A stretch of DNA of 64,000 bases, from positions 34,596,398-34,660,397 of the forward strand of contig NC_054865.1 of assembly GCF_018320785.1 (NCBI RefSeq), written 5' to 3'. Of this stretch, positions 13,111 through 24,977 are shown piece after piece. The notes under the pieces were generated by a model. That model was given only the letters and a program-made list of their open reading frames with translations, was not told where the DNA came from and made no database searches. The translations under genes and the position numbers were made by a program. This DNA comes from Cheilinus undulatus. Its lineage: Eukaryota > Chordata > Actinopteri > Labriformes > Labridae. Positions within the stretch are counted from its first letter, which is position 1; every line of letters begins with the position of its first letter.

Positions 13111-13689
13111 GGAATTAAATTCATATATCCTAGAAAGCTGTATCAAATACCTAAAAAATATAAACAACAAACCGATTAAAAATTCCTGTGTAACGTTAAG
13201 ACCGTGGGACCGTGGATGATCTCATTGACATGGCAGTTATACTTTATTCTGAAGGGATTTTTTAAAACATCGGCGGAAGTCAGATCGTTGGCTATTGCCA
13301 CGTGCTTTACGAAAGAAGCGTGACCGTGCACTGGATGCGTCCAGTCTGGGTTGAGGCATGAATCGCAGATTTTTGAATTGCAAGTAAAGCGCGAGTTAAA
13401 CCAACCATTTCCCCCTCTCGTTAGAAGCACTATTTAGGCCCATGTGTCCTGTCATATTTGGATCCAAATTACTTGTTTTTTTTAAGTGTAATTAAGTGGT
13501 CAGTCCTAAACGATGTAAATGGAGTAAGACAATATGAGTATGATAAAACGTAACATTGAATACCCACCGCAGCATAGACAAGTTTTTATTGTGCAAAGCC
13601 AACATCTAAATGCTACTATTTAACACTAGCAACATACATTTCCCACTATTTCCCCATAAATTTGGCTCGAAGTAGTGGGCGTGACACGG

Positions 13690-13804
13690 CACAGGTGAGG
13701 AGGAAGGAGGGAGTAGGAAATTGTAAAAACAGGAAGCTGGGAGAGTAGGTCGATTTTTTTGGTACTTACAAAAACACGGCCTCGTTGTACACAGAGTCCT
13801 AAAG
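13690..13804 (+). promoter_or_regulatory. marveld3: Putative marveld3 promoter and non-coding first exon
   Basis: A GGA-rich segment (13,695-13,740) precedes a possible untranslated exon ending AAAG|GTAGGA (donor GT at 13,805-13,806). The first coding exon has a clear acceptor just before its start codon, so at least one upstream non-coding exon is expected, and this is the best candidate donor I see. The transcription start is not determinable from sequence. No TATA box was seen. Confidence 0.35.
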
Positions 13805-14239
13805 GTAGGAAATTATAGTGTTGTATCTTAATATTATTCGTGACTGCTAGTTATCTTCAACGTGATAACATGAAACCAAACACGGTAAAATTAACAGGAA
13901 AGTGAGGCTTCGTTATAGTCGTGGGAATTTTGCACCTCGCGGGATGAAACAAAAATCAAATACATTATGAAAAGCCTCCTCTATTACATCTTCTTAATTT
14001 TCATATTGCTTTATGTAGGCAGTCTACCTCCAGTGTTTGTCCCATCAGTTCTTTGATGAGGAAGCATCTGTTTTAGGTTGTTTACTTCACACATAGACAT
14101 TAATCCACTCTAAATAATCCTCCACGCTGCTTCACTGTCCTCCGTGGCAGCAGCAGAGACACAAGCCAACTATCCACTTTGTTTAAGAGTGTCAGTAATG
14201 GGATTTATGTCTGTAATCGCTTTTTGTAGGCAGAGGGAA

Positions 14240-14499
14240 ATGCCAGAGAGAGGAAGACACCACCAGAGGACTGATGAGTATGCAGAGTACGAGAGAAGGG
14301 ACAGAGACTATCCACACAATGGGGACCACCACACTTCACACAACAGCAGAGGTCACAACCAAAAGCAAAGAGCTCCAGACGACAGAGGCTCTGCTGGTGA
14401 CAGGAGGGACAAACAAAGCAGACAGAGGGACATGACAAGTAGCCCTCACAAGGAGGCACCTGTTTACAGAGACCACAACAATGAAGGACCCTCAAGGCT
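14240..14499 (+). CDS. marveld3: marveld3 coding exon 1 (cytosolic N-tail)
   Basis: Acceptor TTTTTGTAG ends at 14,228 and the ATG follows at 14,240. The exon encodes 86 residues plus two bases of a Leu codon and ends AGGCT|GTAAGG. Composition is extreme (R, D, H, Q, S), consistent with the disordered charged N-terminus of the family. This low-complexity part is expected to evolve fast. Confidence 0.9.
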
Positions 14500-15533
14500 G
14501 TAAGGGACTGTGTGCTTTACTTTTGCTCCTACCTTTGACCATGTGCCACTTGATTGATTTAAACTCACTGTTATAAATATGTTGTGTGCAAATCTCATTG
14601 AACTACTTCTGTTCTGTTAGGTCCAGAGAGATTTCCCTTTATCACTCTGAAGGGAATTATTATGAGCAACATCCCAGAACAGCTCTATACAATCTCAGAT
14701 ACATTTTGACCTCAAGAGGTGAGAGTATAGTTCATACTATGATCATCTAAAGAAATGTTAGCTGAAGTCAGAAATTGTGTTTATCAGTATTTCCTATGGA
14801 CAAAAAAACTCAGTAGAGAATGATGTTGGCAGGTTATTTTCTTAGTTATTACCTCAACAGAGTACATGTATAACCTTTATCTGTCTACACACTAGTATCA
14901 ATGTTGATGTTGTGTATTCCAGGCCTCTGCCAACTTATGGAGCTGTTTTTGAATCTTCTTCTCGTCATCTGTGCTGGAGTACCGTACAGCAACAACGGGG
15001 GCTACAGAGACCTTGCCAGCTTGGGTGGAATCTACTATTATCACTTTGGTGGAGCTGGTGCCTTCACTGGAGCTGACGCAGACCGAGTGAAGGAGCTGGA
15101 CAGACAGTTTCACGAGCTCAAGAAGCCTCCGTACATTTTCACCATGGTCTGCGGAGGGCTTTTGATGATCTACGCTTGTGTCATGCTAGCCCTGGGAGTT
15201 TTTAGAGTGCCTTACCGCTTCCCTCCTGCGCTGCTGGTGGAGGCTCTGCTTAACCTCCTGATTGGCCTGGGCTACATCCCAGGGATGGCCTTTTACTTCA
15301 TTAAGCTGCAGGAAACCTATGACAGTCAGATCTGTCAGGAGAGGGAGCAGATGTACAAGAGCAAAGGGCACAAGGGCTTTGAGTGTCAGTACCATGGTGC
15401 AGATATAGCAGGAGGCTTGTTTGCGGTGCTGGGGGTGTTTGTGTTCATTTTTGGTGCAGTGTTAGCTATCAGAGCCTTTAAGTTAGTGAGGGAGCTAAAG
15501 AAGCAAAAGACAAATGAGAACAATCATCTTTGA
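14240..15533 (+). CDS. marveld3: MARVEL domain-containing protein 3 (three coding exons, complete)
   Basis: Tight-junction-associated four-pass membrane protein of the occludin/tricellulin/MARVELD3 group, known to help organise epithelial junctions and dampen junctional stress signalling. Coding exons are 14,240-14,499, 14,621-14,718 and 14,923-15,533; phases match and give 322 residues. Residues 1-86 are very hydrophilic and rich in R, D, H and E, a cytosolic tail shorter than in mammals. Membrane segments lie near 126-141, 190-213, 222-246 and 279-303, with the family signature SLGGIYYYHFGG at 152-163. Cys257 and Cys274 in the second loop could pair. The ATG at 14,240 lies 12 bases after an acceptor (AG at 14,227-14,228); an in-frame upstream ATG at 14,144 is in intron. 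It is convergent with phlpp2, as in human. Confidence 0.95.
14621..14718 (+). CDS. marveld3: marveld3 coding exon 2
   Basis: The 98-nt exon lies between CTGTTAG| and GAG|GTGAGAG. It completes the split Leu codon and encodes LSREISLYHSEGNYYEQ and following residues, the tyrosine-rich membrane-proximal part of the tail. It is too short to appear as a long ORF. Its phases (2 in, 1 out) fit both neighbours exactly. Confidence 0.92.
14923..15533 (+). CDS. marveld3: marveld3 coding exon 3 (MARVEL domain)
   Basis: Acceptor TGTATTCCAG ends at 14,922. The exon encodes residues 120-322, carrying all four membrane helices, and ends with a lysine-rich C-tail and TGA at 15,531-15,533. The whole MARVEL fold lies in one exon. 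Confidence 0.96.
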
Positions 15534-15866
15534 CACAATGTATTTTACAGCTTGATATCCATCGAACAAAATCGGGATGGGATAGAAATCCCTGTTACAA
15601 GCAGTTATAGAGATTTTTTGCCATAGTAGTGACAGAAGAGCAGCCTTTCTTTGATATTTTTATACCTTTATAAGCTTGGAAGAAGTTTTTTTAAATTAGA
15701 TTTTTATATAACCGTTTCTAAATGTCTGTTACTTTTACTCAAATGCTCTTTGTTATTTTGTGATGCTCTTGATGTTCTAAATGTCTTGTTTTTGGCTCTG
15801 TGAAGCACGTTGATTTGCTGTAGAATGAATGGTGCCCTATGAATAAAGTTGCCTTTTACTGAGCAA
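15534..15866 (+). terminator. marveld3: marveld3 3' UTR and poly(A) signal
   Basis: An AATAAA hexamer at 15,842-15,847 lies about 310 bases after the stop codon and is followed by T-rich sequence. Cleavage about 15-20 bases downstream would give a short 3' UTR. The exact end is inferred. Confidence 0.6.
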
Positions 15867-16847
15867 AATTCATATTTAGGCAGATAAGAATGACTTCCAT
15901 TTTTAAATAGCAATGATATCAGAGTAGATCAGAACATAAAATAGGCAAAACCTCGAAATGTGTACATTTTTGAACAACTTATTTCTTGTCATTTCAAGCA
16001 AAATACATTAAACATTGACAGTGGGAGTCATTTAATTAGAAGTTTGTCTAAAAAAATTATCTCCTGCCAAAAAAAACCCACCATAATCAGTTCCTTCTCA
16101 AAGAGCAACTTGCCAATGTAAACTGTAAAACTGTAAAATTGTTTGAGGAAAGACAAGCCTGTTCATGACTATATTGGCAGTTGGGAATTGAAATCAATTT
16201 GCAACCCTGTAACTTGTTTTTGTCTCTATTTGAATCCATTTACAGCCGACAAAAGCCCTAAATGTCTTTGTGTTCTTTTTAATGTTTTTTTAGATTCCAA
16301 AATGTTGTTTCTCCACTAAGTTTTCCATCTTTCACTCAAGTTAGTAAATGTGAACCATTTTCCCTGATTTACCAGTAAATAAGATGTAGGGCTATTCTGA
16401 GCTCCACCAATAGATGGCAGATGTAACACAGAAGCACAGACATGGTGATGTGTTCTTAGTGCTCAAGGTTTAGCTGGACAGGGGAGAAATGAATGAATAT
16501 ATTACCTACAAACCACTAAGAATTGGTCAGTACTTAGCTCATCATTTATAAAGCATTATTATATGGCTTAAATGTCAATTGTAAATACATTTCTAAATGC
16601 TTTATTGACACATTAGTGAGGCATTGGTAAAGGGCAACAGTTAGGGTAAGGGTTAATGCTTTATCAGTGTATCAATTAAGCATTTAGACCCTCATTTATA
16701 AATGACAAAATATTAATGTTTTTTTTAGAGCTTTTCTATAAATGATGCTTGATTCATGCTATTTTTTTTTCCAAACTGTCACCAAACATTTATTTTTATT
16801 CTAAAGCTCAGGACTAAACCCCTGTGTTTTCCTCATTTGAAATATGT
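15867..16847. other. Intergenic stretch with a short AT-rich repeat
   Basis: This is non-coding sequence between the convergent genes. About 16,500-16,740 resembles AT-rich fish interspersed repeats built of TTATAAAGCATT / AATGCTTTAT-like motifs, and similar motifs occur in the palindromic MITE at 41.1-42.3 kb. Ends cannot be defined. Confidence 0.4.
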
Positions 16848-18771
16848 GTTGGTTGTCCTCGCGGGTCAAGTTTGACCCAGCCTGGTTTCAGTGTTTTTAA
16901 AGTTTTTCTGTGTTACATAATGTTCTCCAACGATTTTTTTTATGACTGTAGCTATGTTTAGAAGACCATTGGTTGATTACAGACTGGTATATGTTCAATT
17001 TTAGTTTGATTGTTTTTTAAAACCTTTAATTTATTTTCGGTGGCAGCAAACAATCACGTGTTGTCCTCACAGGTCAAAAATGCCCCACTTTGGTTGTCTC
17101 ATTATAAAGCATAAGTAAATTTATCACCCATTTCTGTGTTTAGACTTTTGAACCAAAAATTTTTCAAGTAATTTGCTAGAATATTAAAATTGTTTATATA
17201 ATTTTAGTTCTGCAGTTCTATGCTGTCAGTAACAGGAAATTAAGCTCTTTAGTGTCAAATTTAGCAGAAACAATACAATATTTGAATTGAAGTCACAAAC
17301 TCATGAACACTTAATGATGGATTAGCACCAACAGGTCCATTGTTTTGAAAATATCAATCCTTTTTTTAAAGTCCAAAACTGACCTGGTCTAGTTTGTCTT
17401 GTTTTACAGCATGAAATCTATTATAAAATTTTTATGTTTCATATTTTTAGGAGACTTTAATCTAAGTTCTTATTTTTGGTATTTTTGATCAATGATCAGG
17501 TTTACATTTATCTAGCTCCCAATTTTGGTGTAAAATAAACAGAAATTCTCCATTCATTTGGATCATTACAAACTGGTGCATGATCAGTAGTAGTCAGGAT
17601 AATCACAGACTATATCTGATTTAATCTATTCACAAAGTTTAAGTTATTTTGTAACTTTGATTAAACTGTTGATTTTTTTTTCTCCCTCAATTGACACAAG
17701 CAAATTTTCAGAGTTTCTGCATCTGTAAGTGACTTTTTATTTTAGCCTAAAATGTATGACACTACTAGTAAAGCTAATTTTACTGTCTTACTCTAAGCAT
17801 GCCCAGGTGACATTTTTGACTGTAGCATGAGGTCAACCCCAGAATCTTCTTGCAGCAAACATCAGAGCCAGGTGAAAAAAGTGGTGTCAATGGACACATA
17901 CTTCTCAATTCATTTACTGTTGAATGGTCTGTTCTCTCCATCTATTTTTTGGCTTAGGCGTATACTGCAATTTTCATCCGACTCCTTAACAGTCGAAGTG
18001 GAATGTCAGCTCACACTGTGTGACTCAATCATTTACAACACACGATCATCACCCGCGATCGATGTGCTCAGGCCACAAGTTGAGTGCTTGCTCTGCATGA
18101 GTGAAATTGGGATGGACTGTAACCAATGTCAGATGAGTTTCTTTAAAAAGTCCCATAGACAGAGGTTGAAGTGAGATCTATTGTCTCATTTTTTCACTTC
18201 AAATAGCTACAAGCAGCAACAAAACCTCTCATTATCTCTTTCTTGCCCATAAACAGCATCAACAGCAAACCCTACCAGCAGCTAAATAGTAACAAATATT
18301 CAGCTGGAGGTCTGTGGGTAGGCCTATTTCCTGCTTGCTCATTGTGATGGTGAATGATGCACAATCAGGCTGTAAGTCAGCTCGACTTCCAAGTGAGTCA
18401 TGCAACTCAAAATCCATGTCTGAATCAGCTGAAAATTGCACAGTGTGCGCCCAGCTTTACGTGTTAAATTTGTGAATTAATGTGACAGAGAATCAAACAA
18501 ATATAATATGCATACAATATTTTATTAAAAATGTTGTGTGGATCATTTTTAAAGCATTTGAAGTCTACTCAAAGAGCCACCTAAATGACCTCAGGGGCCT
18601 GACCCTTGACCCAGGGACTCCAATTGAATAGCCTGAAAGTAGAGTATTTGCAAAGTGTGTGGTAGGGAACCATCCATGTTATTTTTAGGTGACTACATCA
18701 GGGAAAACCCATATTTATTTGGTAAAAACTTTTGTGAACAGGTCAAAAATGACCTGAGGACGACATAAAGG
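16848..18771. mobile_element. Decayed piggyBac-like element
   Basis: The left end carries GTCCTCGCGGGTCAAG and the right end, read inward, CCTTTATGTCGTCCTCAGG, followed by TTAA at 18,772-18,775, the piggyBac target. Both subterminal regions hold a palindrome of the form GGTCA-N-TGACC (16,863-16,878 and 18,739-18,756). A plus-strand open frame (17,827-18,174) ends in a Cys/His pattern (CLLC, CNQC, then H) loosely like the C-terminal Cys-rich module of piggyBac transposases; the rest is not recognisable. The left TTAA is degraded. Confidence 0.5.
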
Positions 18772-18909
18772 TTAATCATACATATCAGAATAAACTGTGT
18801 TTATTTTTTCTCACAAAGAAATCAGTCAATTTGATCATTTTTATTGGCATAAAATCATAAAAATGGTGAGCAAAATGGACACTGGACAAACAAACTTCAC
18901 AGTAAAAAG

Positions 18910-18915
18910 TTTATT
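18910..18915 (-). terminator. phlpp2: Candidate distal phlpp2 poly(A) signal
   Basis: AATAAA on the minus strand is followed within 30 bases by GTTTGTTTGTCC, a plausible GU-rich downstream element. It lies about 100 bases from the edge of the piggyBac-like element. This is one of two candidates. Confidence 0.35.
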
Positions 18916-21625
18916 GCTACTTGGCTTAAAGTTAATTTAAAAACAGCTCAACTGCTCAAAAGGAATGATAGCAGCATTTAAAATCAAACAACAACGATCT
19001 TTCACCGTCAAAGATCACAGGAGTACAATTCTGTCTGAAACACAGCAAAAGTGCTCATTGTTAGTTTTGTTCCTAAATAATTTTGAACATCAAACGGAGT
19101 GTTAGCAGGAGTCCTTGTGCTAAACCTAAAAAGCCTTAGATATGCTCCATTATGGACAAATCAGTCACATTTTTGTATGCAATCTATGCTTTTATGTTGA
19201 TTTATATTAAGGGCATGCTTTCAACATTAATATAGTTTGATTAGTACCTCAGATTAAAGTACCATGACAAGTGATATTTTCTGTAGAATCCCGATCATTT
19301 ATCATCTGTTAGTGGAGGGGGAATATATAGATTTGCATGAAACAATTAAGTACAAAAATAAACATCAGATTCTTGGCATTGAGAAAAGAAAATATTCAAG
19401 CATTTCTAGAAAATAATATAGGGAAAGGAACAGTGAGATTAAACAATGGCTACTTTGGTCACACGTTAAACAACGAGAGCATCTTGGGTCAGTGTCACTC
19501 ATCCCGCAGATTTACAGTCAGTCAATTTTTCACACAGGCATGCATACGCTTACTGTACATGTGCACTTAAATTACACAGAAACACGGACAGTTTACAAGA
19601 TTGTAAAGATGTGAGCAGAAAGGAAACGATCCCTTACAGATGGTAATGAGTCAGCGGATAAAAAGACACAGACTTACTGGAACACAGACACTCTATTTTG
19701 ATGCACAAAGGGATAATGAGCATTATAGAAAGATATTTGAGAATTAAAGGGAATATTTTAAGCTGATGCACTGTCTCCTGTCCTCCCTCCTCCTGTTTCT
19801 ATGCACACAGATGGCATATGTACATGCACACTGATTAGCACACTGATGGATCATTGTTCAAATATACTTCATCTTTGATATGTGTACAGGACAAGACAGC
19901 AGGTGAGTATGTGGAGTCAACCAGGAGAGTCACAGAATTAGTGTACAGCCGTATACAAAACCAGACTTTAATAGGTGGAAGAGCACTAAATCTAAGAGTG
20001 CAGTGCAGTCCCAGTGTGATTTGACAGGAAGAACTGAATCAAATGAATAATGAATAAAAGGTAAAACTAAGAAAATAATTACAATGTAATGCAGTTTACA
20101 CATACAATCCCACATGCATACTCATACACACATCAGTCACAAGTCATTTTCAGACATATTTAGAAAGTGTTCATGTAATTTAAGGTGAAATGAAGCTATG
20201 ACAGACAGATATAGATTTATATATACAGTTGACATTTTGCATATTTGTATGAGTGAATTCCCAACATCAGTTGTGAACACCACTATTTTATAAAAGCTAA
20301 AACAAAGTTCCATGTCTCCTTTTAAAAGTTCAGCTTTCCAATGTTTTCCAGGTGTGTGCTGACATTTTTCACAATCATTATCTGTCTTACAGCTTTTCTA
20401 TCTCCTCCTGTGGCACACTGATCCATGTTTCACTACCATCGGTTCAGATGCCAGACACCATGTGTGGGTTCTGATACTGGGGATTTGGCCACAGTCTGAC
20501 CCACTGAGTCTCAAGGTGTTTGGTATTTTAAACCCTGCACAAAGTGACTGGAAATAAATTCTCAGAACCAGAAATATAACTTCCAAATGTATAATTTAGA
20601 AACAGAAAAAGAAACTTAAGTTGAAATTGGTGTCTATTGCAGAGAAAGCATTTTATCAATGCTTCCATAGGGATCAGAGCAACAATTATCTCAAAGTACT
20701 GTTTTAATGGTTTCCTACTCCTATCAGGGTATTTAAGAGAAAGCTTCTTGGGTATAGTAGATGGCTACGAATAAGTCATGATATGTGTAAATAATGAAGT
20801 ACATACAAACAACTGCAATTCCTCGTCTGCAAGGACAGGGCCCTGTGACTTTTGTTTATATGGACAGAGTTACTCAAGCAGATCCTGTTAGAGTACTAAT
20901 GATGTCTTTACTGCTGTTTGTGGTGCTGATGTTAAATAGTATCAATCAAGGCATTTGGTAAATTCAGATGTAACTGACAGCAAAAAAAACATTATTCCTA
21001 TTGGCTATGTATTCTAAGACAAGAGGTGATATGTTGGGTTGAGGACACTCAGCGACACAATGTCGATAAATCTCTCTTATATTAAATCAAACTGAAACTT
21101 AATATTAAATTTGGTCTTTAAAAAGTGCTTTCATCAGTTCAATTCTGAAAAAAAAACACAAAAAACTTGAAGAAAACAAGGAAAAGTTCAGACTTAAGGC
21201 ATGGTCACTGAGCTTATCACTCATTCCTGTGGAGGAGAAAAAACTTGAGGGGCTGCTTTAATGAACAATATATAGTCCACATAGATCCTTCGTCATAAGA
21301 AAACATCAAAGGGAAAAACAAAGAGCTCATCCTTTCAATAATAAATATTAAATATTGTTACTTTAAGGCTAAAGGGAATACTCAAAGGTCCAGCTGTGTG
21401 AAAGCTGTGAAATGCCAGTGATGTGTAGAAAATATACATATATATTGTAGTAATCACTGTCATGAGCAGTTAACCGCTTCGACCTTCTGATGACCACAGC
21501 GACACTAAGCTGTCTTCTCTTTTGGCACAAGGTGCAGGCAATCTTAAGATTCAAAGGCTGTATGATATTCACTGATACTTTAAATTATAATGGAGCGTAT
21601 AGTGACTCACTTTCAGAATAGTTAA

Positions 21626-22037
21626 AGTCCCTGTAAAGTGGTTAAAAAAAAAAAAAAAAACTTTATTATAGGTTTGTTATATGACAGGCCATTGTGTTAT
21701 GAACCACCACGCTAAATTTCAGTCATGAAAAATACCTCTAAGTTTATAAAATTAAGCTTCAAAATCATGAAAAATGAGGCAGTAAATCTGCTCTAGGGTG
21801 GTGTGGGCATGTCAGGTGAATGAGCTGAAGCCACACGCACTTACGAAAAACACAATCCTCTCAAATTTAAAAAAAAAAAAAAAAGTTTCTGATCAGAACC
21901 TAGCTGCCTGGCTCTGTGCCAGAACAGCGAGGCAAACTCACATGTAGATCTCAGTGTTTTCATACATTTACAGCAAACTTATTCCAATATAACCAGTGTG
22001 TTAAAACACAATTTGGGGATTTCACTTTACAGGGAAT
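21626..22037 (+). mobile_element. TTAA-flanked MITE (piggyBac-type), copy 1
   Basis: The 412-bp element lies between TTAA at 21,622-21,625 and TTAA at 22,038-22,041. Its inverted ends are AGTCCCTGTAAAGTG and CACTTTACAGGGAAT (one mismatch). It has poly-A runs and no ORF. A diverged inverted copy lies near 57,275-57,712. The TTAA duplication points to piggyBac-type mobilisation. Confidence 0.72.
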
Positions 22038-23690
22038 TTAAATATGACAGTAAATGTTTAAAAAAATATTGGACACCAGTGATGCCAACAGCAAAACCAA
22101 TTTAAACCAGCTTTAACTTAATGGGAAGCAAATGTAACACTTAACCTGTGTGGTTTAATCACAGCACCTTTAAGCGTTTATATACCAAGGATCTGTAAAT
22201 AGCTTATATGAATTGAATGTTTGTGAAAATAGAACTTTGTCAACTCATAGCAAGATATAATTTGCTTCTATATCATAACTTATAGTGCACATGTGTGGTT
22301 CTGCCATAGAACTTTATAACATCGTATGTACACTGAATAGATCTAGTTCTGCTTTTAACAGGCCAAAATAAAACATGGATCGTGTCTGAATGTATGAGCT
22401 TTGAAAGCAAAGTGTAAAAATATATAAATGCCAAATGTAAACATGTTAATAAGATAATCTTCAGGGGCAAGGGAAGATGTCTAATATTTTCAAAAAGGTA
22501 GCAGCCTTCAAAATTAAGATGCACTTCAAAGTACAACCTTAACACCAGTGGAGTTATTTCACAGTACATGCAAATACTGTACCATCTCTCAGTGCTTGAC
22601 AACATACTGCATGGTTAATTTTTGTGCCATTACTTGTTTGTTAAAGTGACTGATATTAAATAATATATGATTTCCAAACAACCAATCTACTGTTCAGTGA
22701 TCAATAAACTGAATAAATTTGAGTAATACTAGGATAATCTGAGACAGTGCATAATCAACACTCAAAACTACATATTAAAATAAAGGTTGAAGTATTTTTT
22801 TCAATTTTACACTTGCCCTGTACAGTTAAAAGGCTTTGATATAATTTTGACATCCATTCAAAATGCATCTCTCCAAATAGCAACACTTCTTGAATTTAAC
22901 GCCAGCAGCTCAAGCACACCATTAAGCTGGGTGCTAGTTTTAAGTGTGATTCACACTTGTTAGAATTTTTATATTTATAAAGATTCTCTTTATACTGATT
23001 GGGAATGTGAAATAAAATCCTACCATGACAAAACTCATGATGCAAATGCATTCATTCAGTCTCTTCCTATGCACCTTACAAGCATATTTATGTGGTCTAA
23101 ATTCCTTTTCAAGCCACAGGAACAGGCAGAGAGCAGAAGCTGTGTCGGCACTGGTCTTTCTAAGACACTGCCCTGCTTCAAATTTAACTAGCAAAGTTCA
23201 CGTCTTCTAACACAGCCTGGATGTGGGAGAGCTCTGGGCAGAGTCTTCTGCAGTAGGCACTTTTTCAGGTTTCAGTCACAGGGCTTCACTCGAGGACTTC
23301 AGAAATCACAGACCCTTCATGGAGAAGATCTGACCATACTCAACACAATCCCTACACTCCCAGTAGATTGCTTTCCTTCGAAAGTAAAGGGAAATGTTGC
23401 CAACACGTTTAAACACACAAGATGCCCCTTTTCAAGTCAGGCTTGTTTTGTTCTATCATCGCCAGCAATCCTGCTGTGAACTATGTCGCTGCTTTTACCT
23501 CAGACCCAGCACGTAAATCCATTTTAGCCTCACACTGATGTGTAACTGATGACTTTCAAGGTCCCACGGGTTTGCTCTGCCTCCACAAATGGCAACTTGA
23601 GTCAGAGTATCCCAGATTTAGGAGAAAAACTCACCGTCTCTTAAATGGCACTATCAAAGTTGCAGCCATATGCCCTGTTGTGTCTCCCTT

Positions 23691-24977
23691 CTAGAGCGCG
23701 GTATCGTAGACTTCCTGCTGTAAGATGGGGACTGGGCGTGGACCTGGGACTACATTAGGGGCAAATGCAGGTGGATGTGGGTGATCCCACACTGGGTCCT
23801 TTAATGACGGGGGTATAGAAGGTAAAGGTGGGGCTGAGACCAGAGTGGTCTGGCTTCTCAACTGCTCTCTGACTTCCTGCTCCAGACTGGGAGGTACAAT
23901 AAGCTGATCTTCAGGGTCCTGCTGTGCTGGAGCAGTGAAGTACCCAGACTTCTTCTTGGGAGCCTCCAGTGCAACCTCGATAAGATTATGACTGTCCTCA
24001 GGGGCAACCACAGAGCCATTGGACAGCTTCTTTCCAAACAGGCTGGATGTGGAAGGAGACTTCTTAAGGTCGGCGATCTCTCTCCCACATACAGCCAGCA
24101 GGCAACCGTTTGTGGCAGAAACTACCACGCTGTTTTGTCTGCGCATTTTGCCGTTGGGATAGTCAGAGCCCCGGTTTTCTAGGTTCAAGTCTTTGGGGCT
24201 GTCGGGGGCTCCTGAGCGCAGCTGGAAAGCACAGCAGTGGATGTCAACCTCCACTTCTAACTTGCTGCCATTGGAGATGACACCCTCTAGAGGAGCTTCA
24301 TCGTCACTGTCCAGTCCATTGTCAGACTGGTTACTGGAGAAGGTAGCAGAGGAGGGCTGCCGCTGGAACAGGCCTGGGTGGGTGCCTGTACTTGGAGCGC
24401 CTGGAACCATGATCCCACAGAGTGTAGTAGCAGGATGCAGGCTACAGCGTCTCTCTGGACGAGCTGCAGGCCCAGAGGAAGGGTGCTCATCTGAAGCAGT
24501 GGATCCTGCCTCACTGCCCACTTCTGAGGCTGATGTCTCACTGCTGAACTCAGATACAACACCACTGCTAGATGAAAGGGTGGCTGTGTCACTGGGACCT
24601 GGGGTCACAGTCACAGGGGCAGGAATGGTAGGGGGAACCCGTGGTTCAGTTGTTGAGACAGGCGGCTCGCAGGTACAGCTGTCCTCGCCTATATGCAGGG
24701 ACACCACCACAGCCTCAATGTTGTCCTTGCAGCCATAACTCTGAGCAAGAGAACACAGCTTCTTAGCAGCAGCACGAGGATCCCGCACTGCCTGCACGGT
24801 GCAGACGGCCTCCTGGAAAGAGACACGTTCGAACAGCGCTCTATTCCCCAGGATCAAGAACTCATCCCGGGAACAGAGAGGCTCAGTGTGCACCCAGGGC
24901 TTTGGAAGCACCCAGGGAGACAGATAAGAGCAGCCCAGCAGGCGAGAGCAGCATGTCACTCCGCTCACTTTGTTATC
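23691..24977 (-). CDS. phlpp2: phlpp2 terminal exon: phosphatase end, Ser-rich tail, PDZ ligand
   Basis: The 1,287-nt exon follows acceptor TTTTGTAG|. It finishes the PP2C domain ([14 protein letters not shown], then [16 protein letters not shown]) and encodes a long Ser/Pro-rich tail with the conserved segments [20 protein letters not shown] and [18 protein letters not shown]. It ends DTAL and TAG at 23,693-23,691. The 181-codon plus-strand frame at 24,193-24,738 is antisense. Confidence 0.97.
   Translation of the reverse strand, partial: DNKVSGVTCCSRLLGCSYLSPWVLPKPWVHTEPLCSRDEFLILGNRALFERVSFQEAVCTVQAVRDPRAAAKKLCSLAQSYGCKDNIEAVVVSLHIGEDSCTCEPPVSTTEPRVPPTIPAPVTVTPGPSDTATLSSSSGVVSEFSSETSASEVGSEAGSTASDEHPSSGPAARPERRCSLHPATTLCGIMVPGAPSTGTHPGLFQRQPSSATFSSNQSDNGLDSDDEAPLEGVISNGSKLEVEVDIHCCAFQLRSGAPDSPKDLNLENRGSDYPNGKMRRQNSVVVSATNGCLLAVCGREIADLKKSPSTSSLFGKKLSNGSVVAPEDSHNLIEVALEAPKKKSGYFTAPAQQDPEDQLIVPPSLEQEVREQLRSQTTLVSAPPLPSIPPSLKDPVWDHPHPPAFAPNVVPGPRPVPILQQEVYDTAL

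Larger units (their letters stand above)
18880..23690 (-). other. phlpp2: Probable long 3' UTR of phlpp2
   Basis: After the phlpp2 stop (23,691) there is about 4.8 kb without a gene on either strand. Long 3' UTRs are usual for PHLPP genes. Candidate minus-strand AATAAA signals lie at 18,910-18,915, with GT-rich sequence beyond, and at 21,662-21,667 inside a MITE. Which site is used, and whether the UTR reaches 18.9 kb, is inference. Confidence 0.4.

Noticed and set aside
17827..18174. 115-codon ORF considered as a host gene
   Set aside because: It lies inside a piggyBac-like element and at best keeps a weak Cys/His C-terminal pattern; not evidence for a host protein.
24193..24738. 181-codon plus-strand ORF
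   Set aside because: It lies antisense to the phlpp2 terminal exon, whose protein sequence is clearly the real one; no domain on the plus strand.
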